From Mycobacterium sp. (GTDB lineage: Bacteria > Actinomycetota > Actinomycetes > Mycobacteriales > Mycobacteriaceae), in contig JACPVR010000026.1 of the NCBI GenBank assembly GCA_016197405.1, forward strand, positions 1 to 64,000: a DNA stretch of 64,000 bases. Reading direction: 5' to 3'. Of this stretch, positions 51,009-60,650 are shown piece by piece (within the stretch, counting starts at the first letter, position 1; the number at the start of each line of letters is the position of its first letter). A program made the position numbers and the translations under genes. Below the pieces are notes generated by a model that made no database searches, was not told the DNA's origin, and was given only the letters and a program-made list of their open reading frames with translations.

Positions 51009-51947
51009 CTAGTGCGCGGTCTTCTTGCCGAAGGGCAGTACGTGCACGACGGCGACCACGACGGCACCGACGACGAGCCCGATGATCGCCGACGCACCGG
51101 TGTTCACGAGCCAGGCCAGCACACCACCGACACCCTGGACGGCGTGGTGCACGCCCTCCTCGAGGTGGTGCACGAAGCCGTACGGTGTGTGCCACCCCAG
51201 CGTGTTGGTCCCGACCAGCAGGATGTGGCCACCGACCCAGAGCATCGCGACGGTGCCGATCGCCGACAGCGCGGCGAGCACCTTCGGCATCGCGGTCACC
51301 AGTCCGCGGCCGAATTTCTGCGAGAACGTCGAATTGCGTTGTGCCAGGCTCAGACCGATATCGTCCATCTTCACGATGAGCCCGACGACGCCGTAGACCG
51401 CCGCGGTGATGACCAGGGCGACGATGATCAGGATGATGAGTCGCGGCAGGAACGCCTGATCGGCGACCTCGTTGAGCGCGATGACCATGATCTCGGCCGA
51501 CAGGATGAAGTCGGTGCGAATGGCCCCGGCCGTCATCTGGCGTTCGGCGTCCTCGCCGACGACCGTGGTGGGTGCGGCATGGCTGTCGTGACCCCGGATC
51601 CGGCCCCACACCTTCTCGGCGCCCTCGAAGCACAGGTAGGTGGCGCCGACCATCAGGATCGGGGTCAGCAGCCACGGCAGGAACTGGCTCAGCAGCAGCG
51701 CCGCGGGCAGGATGAACACCAGCTTGTTGCGCAGCGAGCCGATCGCGATGCGCTTGATCATCGGCAGTTCCCGCTCGGCGGTGATGCCGTGGACGTACTG
51801 CGGTGTCACCGCGGTGTCGTCGATGACCACACCGGCAGCCTTGGCGGTCGCCCGCCCCGCGGCGGCACCGATATCGTCGACCGAGGCGGCGGCCAGGCGC
51901 GCCAACGCGGCGATATCGTCCAGCAGACCGAACAGACCGGCACTCAT
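51009..51947 (-). CDS. DUF808 multi-pass membrane protein
   Basis: This is a 312-residue protein of the DUF808 family. GLLDDIAALARLAAASVDDIGAAAGRATAKAAGVVIDDTAVTPQYV is the family N-terminus; then LVFILPAALLLSQFLPWLL, LIILIIVALVITAAVYGVVGLI, VLAALSAIGTVAMLWVGGHILL and a last helix. ATG 51947 follows GGAGAAAG; the track ORF runs on upstream. Inner-membrane location; function unknown, sometimes proposed as transporter-like. Gene stands alone between SDR and the secreted gene. Confidence 0.92.
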   Translation of the reverse strand: MSAGLFGLLDDIAALARLAAASVDDIGAAAGRATAKAAGVVIDDTAVTPQYVHGITAERELPMIKRIAIGSLRNKLVFILPAALLLSQFLPWLLTPILMVGATYLCFEGAEKVWGRIRGHDSHAAPTTVVGEDAERQMTAGAIRTDFILSAEIMVIALNEVADQAFLPRLIILIIVALVITAAVYGVVGLIVKMDDIGLSLAQRNSTFSQKFGRGLVTAMPKVLAALSAIGTVAMLWVGGHILLVGTNTLGWHTPYGFVHHLEEGVHHAVQGVGGVLAWLVNTGASAIIGLVVGAVVVAVVHVLPFGKKTAH

Positions 51948-51999
51948 CGCGCTTTCTCCATGACAGGCAAGGTTAGTCGCCTCGAGGAGAAGGGTCTGC

Positions 52000-52779
52000 T
52001 CAGCTGCTGTGCGCCGCCTCGCGATCGGCTTTGCGGATCCGCGGTGCCAGGGCCACCACCTCCGGAACCACGGTCGGGTTCGCATGCGCCATGGTGACCA
52101 GGGAGACCAGGGTGTCGGCGACGTCACGCAGCGCCGACATCCGGGCCGGCAGCTGACCGTGCTCGACCCAGGACTCGAACAACTGCGCCAACAGGTCGCG
52201 GTCGGCGCCGCGCAGGATCTCGGTGTCCTCGGTCGGGCCCATCCCGACCCGGACGATGGACAGTTCCGGATGCTCACTGCGCCACGAGCGCAGGATCTCG
52301 TCCAAGGCGGCCTTACTGGCGTCGTAGGCGGCGACGCCGGCGCGCGGCCGGCCGACGTCATTGCTGGACGCGACCAGTACGACACCGTCGTCGGACAGGT
52401 GCGGCAGCGCGGCACGCAGCACGTTGTTCGCACCGATGGTGTTGACGCCGAACGCATGGATCCAGGTGGCGACGTCGGTGTCCTCGATATGGGCGAACGG
52501 GACCACGGTGCTGGTGAACACCACCGCGTCCAACCCGCCGAGGGCCTCGGCGGCGGCGTCGACGACGGGCTTGATGGACCGGGAGTCCTCGACGTCGAGT
52601 TCGAACGCCGATCCGCCGATGGTCGCGGCGAGCTCTGTCAGGACCGACATGCGACGGGCCGCGACGGCCACCGTGGCTCCGCGCTCGGCGGCGCGGAGCG
52701 CGACGGCATGCCCGATACCCGACGATGCGCCGACCACCAGCAGGCGTAGCCCCGCGGCATCGGCTTGTTGACCACTCAC
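52000..52779 (-). CDS. short-chain dehydrogenase/reductase
   Basis: This is a 259-residue SDR from GTG 52779, which follows GAGGTGG; GTG 52788 is less well placed. LLVVGASSGIGHAVALRAAERG is the cofactor loop with AARRMS suggesting NADP, VNTIGANNVLRAAL, VLVASSNDVG (Ser) and AAYDASKAALDEIL (YxxxK). The C-terminal helix extends to about 30 residues beyond the usual core. Substrate unknown; it precedes DUF808 on the same strand by 52 nt and could be in one operon with it. Confidence 0.9.
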   Translation of the reverse strand: MSGQQADAAGLRLLVVGASSGIGHAVALRAAERGATVAVAARRMSVLTELAATIGGSAFELDVEDSRSIKPVVDAAAEALGGLDAVVFTSTVVPFAHIEDTDVATWIHAFGVNTIGANNVLRAALPHLSDDGVVLVASSNDVGRPRAGVAAYDASKAALDEILRSWRSEHPELSIVRVGMGPTEDTEILRGADRDLLAQLFESWVEHGQLPARMSALRDVADTLVSLVTMAHANPTVVPEVVALAPRIRKADREAAHSS

Positions 52780-52902
52780 TGCGACCACCTCGATCGTTCA
52801 CTGCGGTTGTTTCCGACGTCACATTAGAGCGTCGACAAAGGATTGCCTAAGTTGGCTCGCTGATTTACACCCATCGTGGGTTTTGTCACCCCGTGGGCCA
52901 AG

Positions 52903-53532
52903 ATGGCAAGTGTGATCAGCATGCGCTCGGCGGCCGTCATCTGGCTGCTCGGCGCCACGGTCTACCTGGTGTGCGAGGCGGCGGCCGCCGCCTCGGTGCC
53001 CGGCTACAGCTATGCCGGCGATTTCATCAGCGACCTCGGCGTGCGCCCCGTGATGAACATCGGGGCGTTCGCGGTGCATGGCGTGCTGTTTTTGCTCGGC
53101 GCCGTCGTCATGGCGCTGTCCGTTCCGGCCGCCGGCCGGGCCAGGGTGGGTTTCGTGCTGGCCGCGGGCGCCAATGCGGTGGGCAACATCCTGCTGGCCG
53201 TGTTCCACGCCGGGGCGCCGGCATCGGCGTGGCATCAACAGTGGCATGTCGTCGGCGCCGCGCTGGCCATCCTCGGCGGCAACATCGCGGTGCTGATCGC
53301 GGGGTTCGCCGGCCGCCGCGCCGGTGCCAGCGGCTGCTACCGCCGGAGCAGTATCGCCATCGGGTCGTTCGGTATCGCCTGCCTGGTGGGGCTGACTGTC
53401 GACGGTCTGCACGGTGATCGGGTGCTGGCGGTCGGCCTGGTCGAGCGTGGTTCGGTCTACAGCATCATCGGCTGGGAGTTGCTGACGGCGTGGGCCATCC
53501 TTCGCCGTGGCCGCCGGTCGGAAACCCGATAA
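52903..53532 (+). CDS. DUF998 membrane protein
   Basis: This is a protein of 209 residues from ATG 52903; GTG 52876 and ATG 52921 are other possible starts. Six hydrophobic segments are seen, e.g. AAVIWLLGATVYLVCEAAAAASVP, VHGVLFLLGAVVMALSVP and GAALAILGGNIAVLIAGFAG. GYSYAGDFISDLG is the DUF998 signature after the first helix. The family is of unknown function. The gene diverges from the SDR. Confidence 0.87.
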   Translation: MASVISMRSAAVIWLLGATVYLVCEAAAAASVPGYSYAGDFISDLGVRPVMNIGAFAVHGVLFLLGAVVMALSVPAAGRARVGFVLAAGANAVGNILLAVFHAGAPASAWHQQWHVVGAALAILGGNIAVLIAGFAGRRAGASGCYRRSSIAIGSFGIACLVGLTVDGLHGDRVLAVGLVERGSVYSIIGWELLTAWAILRRGRRSETR

Positions 53533-53604
53533 GGCCCGCACGTGCGGCGACCTCGTGGCAGGCTGTCGACACTCATGCCGCATCGAAGGAGACCGAGGAC
53601 CGTG

Positions 53605-53934
53605 ATGAGATCCGCAATGACGTTGAGCGCGCGGCGGTTGGCCGCGATCGCCGTTGCCGCGGCAGCCCTTCCGGCCGTGAGCATGATCGGTACCGCGGTG
53701 AGCCATGCCGATGAGGTCTGCCCGGTGGGGATGTACTGGGACGTCTATTCGATGCAGTGCCTGTACTACGACGTCGATGTGTACGTCAATCCGCCGAACC
53801 CGATCGTCGGTCCGGTCGGCCCGGTGGGAGTCGGGGGACTCGGTCCGGTCGCCGGGCCGGTGGGGCCTGTCGGAGTCGGTGGCGTCGGTCCCGTTGTCGG
53901 GCCGGTGGGTCCGGTCGGTATCGGCCGACGCTGA
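53605..53934 (+). CDS. exported Gly-Pro-Val repeat protein
   Basis: This is a 109-residue protein. RSAMTLSARRLAAIAVAAAALPAVSMIGTAVSHADE is the signal peptide with a SHA-D cleavage site; GTG 53602 is an alternative start. A short Cys-containing part (VCPVGMYWDVYSMQCLYYDV) precedes some 45 residues of repeats based on GPVGPVGVGG, ending GIGRR. The repeat resembles elastin-like or short collagen-like low-complexity tracts and suggests a cell-wall or surface location. I recognise no function. Confidence 0.8.
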   Translation: MRSAMTLSARRLAAIAVAAAALPAVSMIGTAVSHADEVCPVGMYWDVYSMQCLYYDVDVYVNPPNPIVGPVGPVGVGGLGPVAGPVGPVGVGGVGPVVGPVGPVGIGRR

Positions 53935-53976
53935 GCGCAACGCTCACGTATCGGTTGAGGGACATCATGGTCGGTG

Positions 53977-53997
53977 ACCCGGTTTCTTTCACCGGGT
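53977..53997 (+). terminator. probable terminator after the repeat protein
   Basis: ACCCGGT and ACCGGGT pair over a TTCTTTC loop, followed by TCTTCG. It lies 43 nt after the stop and 29 nt before the next start. The tail is only partly T-rich, so efficiency is uncertain. Confidence 0.5.
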
Positions 53998-54025
53998 TCT
54001 TCGTGAGCTGTGCCATCATCGCCGG

Positions 54026-54898
54026 GTGGAGCTTGGTCTGCATGCCCTGGGCATCGGCACCGGGTCCCAGCGCGCCGTCATCGATGCCGTAGCCGGCGCT
54101 GCCGAGCAGGCCGGATTCGCCACGTTGTGGGCCGGCGAGCACGTCGTCATGGTCGACGAGTCGAAGTCGCCCTATCCGTATACCGACGACGGCCGGATAG
54201 CGGTCGACGCGGCCGCCGACTGGCTCGACCCGATGATCACGCTGAGCTTCGCCGCCGCGGCCACCCGCACAATCGAATTGGCCACCGGTGTACTGCTGTT
54301 GCCGGAGCACAATCCGGTGATAATCGCCAAGCAGGCCGCATCGCTGGACCGGCTCAGCGGCGGCAGGCTCACCCTCGGCGTCGGAATCGGTTGGTCGCGA
54401 GAGGAATTCGATGCCCTCGGGGTGCCGTTCGAGCGACGTGCCGCGCGCACCGCGGAGTATGTCGACGCGATGCGCACCCTGTGGCGCGACGAGATCGCCT
54501 CGTTCGACGGCGAATTCGTCGGCTTCGACGGGATCCGGGTCAACCCGAAACCGGTACGCGACGGGCGTCTTCCGGTGGTCTTCGGGGGCAACAGTGCCGC
54601 CGCGCTGCGCAGAGCGGCCACCACCGGCGACGGGTGGTACGGGTTCAACCTGCCCGACGTCGAGGAGGCGGCACACTGCGCGTCGACGATCCGGGCGCAC
54701 TGCCGAAGCGCCGGACGCGACCGCGGTGATCTACGGCTTTCGGTCGCGTTGCGTGAACCTCGACACCGCAACCTGGCGGCACTGTCCGATGCTGGGATCG
54801 ACGAACTCGTCCTGGTGGCCGCGCCACCGCAGGACGCCGCCCGGGCGGCTGAATGGGTGCACGAACTCGCCGCGGAGTGGCTGCCCCTACCGCGGTAG
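54026..54898 (+). CDS. LLM-class F420-dependent oxidoreductase
   Basis: This is a 290-residue luciferase-like TIM barrel. FATLWAGEHVVM, LATGVLLLPEHNPVIIAKQAASLDRLSGGRLTLGVGIGWSREEF and VVFGGNSAAALRRAATTGDGWYGFN are the conserved strands of the LLM family; mycobacterial members use F420 rather than FMN. CATCAT six nt before the GTG suggests a leaderless start. Convergent with the lipoprotein gene, 5 nt apart. Substrate unknown. Confidence 0.92.
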   Translation: MELGLHALGIGTGSQRAVIDAVAGAAEQAGFATLWAGEHVVMVDESKSPYPYTDDGRIAVDAAADWLDPMITLSFAAAATRTIELATGVLLLPEHNPVIIAKQAASLDRLSGGRLTLGVGIGWSREEFDALGVPFERRAARTAEYVDAMRTLWRDEIASFDGEFVGFDGIRVNPKPVRDGRLPVVFGGNSAAALRRAATTGDGWYGFNLPDVEEAAHCASTIRAHCRSAGRDRGDLRLSVALREPRHRNLAALSDAGIDELVLVAAPPQDAARAAEWVHELAAEWLPLPR

Positions 54899-54903
54899 CC
54901 GTC

Positions 54904-55404
54904 TCACCACAACGCCACCGTGGCATTGAGCCGCTTGGCCGCGTTGTGCACGTATTGCGCGTACTTGGTGATCTGCCGGGCGTCGACCCCCGGCTTGAAC
55001 GACTCACACATCACCGTGGCGGCCTGCATATCCTTGGCGGCGCCGGCGAACAGTTCGTCGACATCCGGTCTGGGAGCGGGTAGCGACTTCTGCAGGGCAT
55101 CGGCGAGTGCGGCGGTGAGCCGGCACTGCTGCGCGGCCTCGGCGAAGTCGGCGGACCGTACGGCGGTCGTCATATCGCCCAGCACCTGAGCCAGCGCGCC
55201 CTGGGCCCCCTGGGCGCGGGCGGTCCATTCCTGGGCAGCCGCTTCGTCGGGCGGATCCGGGACGAATGTCTGTGTCGGCGGTGCCGAGGTGACCGACGTC
55301 GACGTGACCGTCGTGACGGCATCTGGTGCGGCTGGCTGATCCGCGCACGCGGACAACGCCGCGGCCAACGCAGGCGCGGCCAACACCATCCGCACCGGCT
55401 TCAT
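54904..55404 (-). CDS. lipoprotein of unknown function
   Basis: This is a 166-residue protein. MKPVRMVLAAPALAAALSAC is a lipoprotein signal ending in a clear lipobox (L-S-A-C at Cys20). A Thr/Ser/Pro-rich linker of about 35 residues follows, then an all-helical domain (WTARAQGAQGALAQVLGDM to YAQYVHNAAKRLNATV) with two Cys. It would be tethered to the plasma membrane outer leaflet. No family is recognised. TACGCT eight nt before the ATG hints at a short or absent leader. Confidence 0.85.
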   Translation of the reverse strand: MKPVRMVLAAPALAAALSACADQPAAPDAVTTVTSTSVTSAPPTQTFVPDPPDEAAAQEWTARAQGAQGALAQVLGDMTTAVRSADFAEAAQQCRLTAALADALQKSLPAPRPDVDELFAGAAKDMQAATVMCESFKPGVDARQITKYAQYVHNAAKRLNATVALW

Positions 55405-55446
55405 GTGCGCGAAGCGTACACCAGCGTCTCGTGGCGTCCGCGCAGG

Positions 55447-55638
55447 TCATGCCAGGTTGTCGCGCCGGTCGCCGAGGAAATCGATGAGTCGTTGATCGGC
55501 GGACCGGAACTCGTCGAGCTGTTCGCCGCCGTCGCACCGGAACAGTCCCACGACCACATGATCGGCGCGTCGATCCAGCACCCGCCACAGGCCGCCGGCG
55601 TCCTCCCACCGCTGCAGCGTCTCGACGAGATCGGTCAT
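55447..55638 (-). CDS. small conserved protein, 63 aa
   Basis: DLVETLQRWEDAGGLWRVLDRRADHVVVGLFRCDGGEQLDEFRSADQRLIDFLGDR is a compact domain that I recognise as a recurrent mycobacterial hypothetical protein. CACAAT six nt before the ATG fits a leaderless start. It lies 42 nt before the lipoprotein gene on the same strand. Function unknown. Confidence 0.75.
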   Translation of the reverse strand: MTDLVETLQRWEDAGGLWRVLDRRADHVVVGLFRCDGGEQLDEFRSADQRLIDFLGDRRDNLA

Positions 55639-55728
55639 CTCGCCATTGTGCGATGCCAGGGACCGAAGTCACCGGTGCCGGGGCGGGGGGGCCTTGCCGG
55701 GATCGGCAAGCAATGTTGGACTGAGCCG

Positions 55729-56163
55729 GTGAACGCAGCCTGGGCAGTTGCCGTCGCCGCGGTCTTTACCTGGCTCGGCATGGTCGCCGCGATCTCGTTC
55801 CTGGAGGCGCCGCTGAAGTTCCTGGCGCCGGGAGTCACGTTGCAGGTCGGGCTGGGCATCGGGCGGCTGGTGTTCCGGGCGCTCAACATCTGCGAATCGG
55901 TGCTCGGCCTGGTGATCATCGCCGCGTTGTTCGTCGACGCGCCGTCGACGGCGGTGGTGATCGCCTTCCTGACCGCGGTGGTGGCGTTGTTGGTCCAGGT
56001 GGTCGCGGTGCGCCCGGTACTGGCCGTGCGCTCGAATGCGGTGTTGGCCGGTACCGCCGAATCCGGGAGCCGCCGATCGCGCGCGCACTACGTTTACGTC
56101 GGTCTGGAAGTGGTCAAAGTGATCGCTCTGGTGATCACTGGCGTCCTGCTGCTGACCGCGTGA
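55729..56163 (+). CDS. four-helix membrane protein
   Basis: This is a 144-residue protein from GTG 55729 (the track ORF starts far upstream). Helices include VAVAAVFTWLGMVAAISFLEAPLKF, ICESVLGLVIIAALFV, VIAFLTAVVALLVQVVAV and VVKVIALVITGVLLL. The SFLEAPLKFLAPGVTLQVGLGIGRLVFRAL section resembles small DUF4149/TMEM205-like proteins. Start is not firmly supported. It precedes the cupin gene by 16 nt and is likely in one operon with it. Confidence 0.75.
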   Translation: MNAAWAVAVAAVFTWLGMVAAISFLEAPLKFLAPGVTLQVGLGIGRLVFRALNICESVLGLVIIAALFVDAPSTAVVIAFLTAVVALLVQVVAVRPVLAVRSNAVLAGTAESGSRRSRAHYVYVGLEVVKVIALVITGVLLLTA

Positions 56164-56179
56164 CCCGAACGGAGCAATG

Positions 56180-56512
56180 ATGCAAGCACTTGCCCTGCCC
56201 GACCTGGTGGACCAGCAGTTGGCGGCTGCCCGCGCCGCCCACAGCGGCCGAGCCGCCCACACCGTGTACGGCGGTCACGGCCACTTCCTGCGGCAGACGC
56301 TCATCGCGTTGGCCGCCGGAAACGGGCTCGGTGAACATGACAGTCCCGGCGAGGCGACCCTGCAGGTGCTGCGCGGGCACGTCATCCTGCGGGTCGGCCA
56401 GGACAGCTGTGAGGGCTCTGCCGGTGACTATCTGGTGATCCCGCTGGCTCGGCATTCGCTGGACGCAGTGCAGGATTCCGCGGTGCTGCTCACGGTCCTG
56501 GCGGACCGCTAG
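56180..56512 (+). CDS. cupin-domain protein
   Basis: This is a single-domain cupin of 110 residues. HDSPGEATLQVLRGHVILRVGQ is the first cupin motif and GDYLVIPLARHSLDAVQDSAVL the second. The metal-binding His/Glu set looks incomplete, with only part of the usual HxH...E...H residues visible. Two adjacent ATG codons exist; the second is better spaced from GGAG. Small cytosolic cupin of unknown substrate. Confidence 0.85.
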   Translation: MQALALPDLVDQQLAAARAAHSGRAAHTVYGGHGHFLRQTLIALAAGNGLGEHDSPGEATLQVLRGHVILRVGQDSCEGSAGDYLVIPLARHSLDAVQDSAVLLTVLADR

Positions 56513-56548
56513 CGGCCCAAAGGAAGCCAAGCCCAGGCCGCCTCTGCT

Positions 56549-56563
56549 CCGGTAGGCTACCGG
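56549..56563. promoter_or_regulatory. CCGGTAG-G-CTACCGG palindrome before mbtK
   Basis: A perfect inverted repeat with 7-bp arms and one central base. It contains TAGGCT, a possible -10 about 11 nt before the ATG at 56570. The core TAGGCTA equals the centre of the IdeR iron box, but the flanks differ, so IdeR binding would be weak at best. Confidence 0.4.
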
Positions 56564-56569
56564 CTCACG

Positions 56570-57169
56570 ATGACTGACGTGCTGCCGATCCTGCCACGCG
56601 AGCTGACCGCGTTATCCGATTCGGTTCGTGCCGTCCCGCCGCCCCCGATCCCGACGCTGGAGGAGCCGTACAGCGTCCGCGTCGTCGACCCCGACAGCGA
56701 CGCCGAGACCATCTCGGAGTGGATGAACCGACCCCATCTGGCGCAGGCGTGGGAGTACGCCTGGCCGCCGAACCGTTGGCGCAGTTATCTTTTGGCGCAA
56801 CTGAGCGGGACGTATTCGCGACCTTTGATCGGGAGTCTGCACGGCGAGGCGCACGGCTATGTCGAGGTCTACCGCGCGGCAAAAGACTCCATCGCTCCCA
56901 GATATGACGCCGATCCCCACGATCTGGGCGTGCACGCCGCCATCGCCGAGGTCGAGCTGCTCAACCGCGGTATCGGACCGATGCTGTTGCCGCAGCTGAC
57001 CGCGAGCCTGTTCACGATCGAACCCCGTTGCCGCCGAATAATGTTCGACCCGGACGTCCGAAACGTGGTCGCGCGAAGGCTCTGTGAGCTGGGCGGCTGT
57101 GAGTTCCTCGGCGAACACGATATGGCCAACCGCAGGATGGCGCTGTACGCGCTGCACCGTCCCGCCTGA
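56570..57169 (+). CDS. mbtK: MbtK-like lysine N-acyltransferase (mycobactin)
   Basis: This is a 199-residue GNAT-fold acyltransferase. [81 protein letters not shown] and [31 protein letters not shown] match Rv1347c/MbtK, which transfers a fatty acyl chain to the lysine N6 of mycobactin. The conserved His (GSLHG) and Asp (FDPDVRN) of the catalytic site are present. It stands apart from any mycobactin synthase genes, as in M. tuberculosis. A palindrome with an IdeR-like core is just upstream. Confidence 0.9.
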   Translation: MTDVLPILPRELTALSDSVRAVPPPPIPTLEEPYSVRVVDPDSDAETISEWMNRPHLAQAWEYAWPPNRWRSYLLAQLSGTYSRPLIGSLHGEAHGYVEVYRAAKDSIAPRYDADPHDLGVHAAIAEVELLNRGIGPMLLPQLTASLFTIEPRCRRIMFDPDVRNVVARRLCELGGCEFLGEHDMANRRMALYALHRPA

Positions 57170-57174
57170 GTGCC

Positions 57175-58188
57175 TCAGCGATGGGGTAGCGGGAGCATCA
57201 GCGGCACCCTCTCGACGGTGACCAAGCCGTGCTCGGTGGTCAGTTCGTCGACGATGTCGAAGCTGCGTGCGATCGCGGCGACGGTGTCGACGACGACGGT
57301 CGCCACCGGCACATGGCGACCCAGTGTCAGCAGCCGGTCACCGTGTGGTTCTTCGGTCCCGCGAAAACCCCACAGGCCGCGCAGCACGGTGGCGCCGGTG
57401 ACCTGCCGGGATTCCCGAAGCCGGTGGATCAGGGCACGGTGAATGGGCACGCCGTCGTGGAGGTTGTCCTCGGCGGTGTACACCGTGAGCTTGGCGAACC
57501 GGGATTCGTCATCGGACATCGGTTCGGCCGGCCGGGTGAGCAGCACGCCGGCGCGTTTGCACAGCCGGACGCGTTCGGCGGTCATCAGCGGCTCGGCGAA
57601 CATGCCGGCCAGTTCAGCGGCCGCCGCGCCGGCCTGGGCCGGGGTGCCCACCCCGACGACCTGAACCGGGACGTCGACGTTCCGGCTGAAGAACTTGGCT
57701 TTGTGACGCTGCCCGCCGACGGTACCGTCCACGCCGAGAAACACTGTGGCACCGGCGAATCCGAGACGGTACAGAACCGCACAGGCAGCCTGGTGGGCAG
57801 GTAGGCCGGCGGTGCGCCGACTACGGCCCAGATACAGGGTGAACAGGACGTGCTCGTCATCGGAAGCCGCCGGTGCGGCGTCGAACGCCCGGGCCCGCTC
57901 GGTGGTGACCAGCCCGCGGCTGACCATCGATGTCACCTCGGGGATCAACCGCTCGATCACCGGTGTGCCGTCGACGGCGGTTATCACCACCGGGGGGTCC
58001 TCGGACAGTGTCAGCGAGGTATCGGAGCGCACAATATGGCTGGGGCCGAAGCTGCCGATCCCGCGAAACAGCACACTGGTCGCCACACCGCGCTCGGCCA
58101 ACAGGGCCAGCACCGCCTCGGCGAGGAACGCGTCCCCATATCGGCTGCGCTCGGCGAAGTAGACGGTCAGTTTGGACAATTCCGGCAT
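57175..58188 (-). CDS. DUF190-domain protein, tandem repeats
   Basis: This is a 337-residue protein with three DUF190-type repeats. The first (KLTVYFAERSRYGDAFLAEAVLALLAERGVATSVLFRGIGSFG) and last (KLTVYTAEDNLHDGVPIHRALIHRLRESRQVTGATVLRGLWGFRG) are clearly similar; the middle one (VLFTLYLGRSRRTAGLPAHQAACAVLYRLGF) is more divergent. DUF190 genes commonly occur with crcB. ATG 58188 shares its A with the crcB stop (TGATG). The track ORF of 480 aa is out of frame upstream. The family is cytosolic, possibly a PII-like regulator or binding protein. Confidence 0.9.
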   Translation of the reverse strand: MPELSKLTVYFAERSRYGDAFLAEAVLALLAERGVATSVLFRGIGSFGPSHIVRSDTSLTLSEDPPVVITAVDGTPVIERLIPEVTSMVSRGLVTTERARAFDAAPAASDDEHVLFTLYLGRSRRTAGLPAHQAACAVLYRLGFAGATVFLGVDGTVGGQRHKAKFFSRNVDVPVQVVGVGTPAQAGAAAAELAGMFAEPLMTAERVRLCKRAGVLLTRPAEPMSDDESRFAKLTVYTAEDNLHDGVPIHRALIHRLRESRQVTGATVLRGLWGFRGTEEPHGDRLLTLGRHVPVATVVVDTVAAIARSFDIVDELTTEHGLVTVERVPLMLPLPHR

Positions 58189-58553
58189 CACAGCAACCCC
58201 GCGATCTGCTGGCCCAGCCAGGCCGCCGCGATACCGCACACGACACTGACGCCGATATTGGCCACCGCGGGCCAGTACTGGCGTTCCTCGGCCAGCCGGT
58301 GCGTCTCCAGCATCCAGGTGGAGAACGTCGTGTAGGCACCGACGAACGCGGTGCCGGCGAGCAGCGCCGCGTCGTGGGTCAGCGTCAGCCCGCCGACGAA
58401 GCCCAGCAGGACCGCGCCGGTCAGGTTGACGGTGAGGGTGCCGAACGGAAACGGGCGCTTGACGCGCCGGGCCACCGAACGGTCGACCATGAAACGGGCG
58501 ACCGATCCCAGGCCGCCGATCAGCGCGACGGCCGTCCACACCGCGACGGTCAT
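58188..58553 (-). CDS. crcB: CrcB/Fluc fluoride channel subunit, second copy
   Basis: This is a 121-residue protein with four hydrophobic helices. [12 protein letters not shown] and [21 protein letters not shown] contain the conserved G..AR and T-F-S-T motifs of the fluoride channel. It exports fluoride passively across the membrane. ATG 58553 overlaps the first crcB as ATGA, so the two subunits are co-translated and probably form a heterodimer. The track ORF extends upstream in the first crcB. Confidence 0.93.
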   Translation of the reverse strand: MTVAVWTAVALIGGLGSVARFMVDRSVARRVKRPFPFGTLTVNLTGAVLLGFVGGLTLTHDAALLAGTAFVGAYTTFSTWMLETHRLAEERQYWPAVANIGVSVVCGIAAAWLGQQIAGLL

Positions 58554-58948
58554 CCGCGCACCCGGGCCCGTCGCACCAGCCCGGTTGCCAGGTGTACCGC
58601 CAGCAATCCGCCGACAATGCTGGCCACGGTGTAACCGATCGCCAGCAAGTAGTGGTGGTGCTCGATCATCCGCACCGTCTCGACCTGCATGGTGGAGAAC
58701 GTCGTCAGACCACCGCAGAACCCGGTACCGAGCAGGGGGCGACGGTAGGCCGATACCGGCAGTCGTTCCAGCAGCCGGGTGGTGAAGTAACCCAGCGCGA
58801 ACGCACCGATGATGTTGACGATGAACGTCGGCCACGGCCAATGCGTGGCGTCGGGTGCCAGCACCACAGCCAGGCCGGCACGGGCCAGCGTGCCGACCGC
58901 ACCACCGGCGAACACAGCCGCCAGTTCACGGTTTTCATAACCGAACAC
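58550..58948 (-). CDS. crcB: CrcB/Fluc fluoride channel subunit, first copy
   Basis: This is a 132-residue protein from GTG 58948; the start gives [16 protein letters not shown], matching the short N-terminus of mycobacterial CrcB1, whereas the track ORF runs into the pgm start. [12 protein letters not shown] and [18 protein letters not shown] are the signature motifs. Four helices. CATACT six nt before the GTG suggests a leaderless transcript, which leaves no room for a fluoride riboswitch. Operon: crcB-crcB-DUF190. Confidence 0.93.
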   Translation of the reverse strand: MFGYENRELAAVFAGGAVGTLARAGLAVVLAPDATHWPWPTFIVNIIGAFALGYFTTRLLERLPVSAYRRPLLGTGFCGGLTTFSTMQVETVRMIEHHHYLLAIGYTVASIVGGLLAVHLATGLVRRARVRG

Positions 58949-59015
58949 GTCGAAAGTATGACGGTCAGCCCCGTCCAGCAGACACCGGCCGTCGAACATG
59001 GGCAGAATCGACGTC

Positions 59016-60646
<1,631 letters not shown>

Positions 60647-60650
<4 letters not shown>

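Noticed and set aside
56549-56563. True IdeR box before mbtK
   Set aside because: Only the TAGGCTA core matches; about half of the 19-nt consensus positions disagree, so it is listed only as a palindrome.
58949-59015. Fluoride riboswitch before crcB
   Set aside because: Only 67 nt lie between the crcB and pgm starts, the gene appears leaderless, and no crcB-motif pseudoknot could be recognised.
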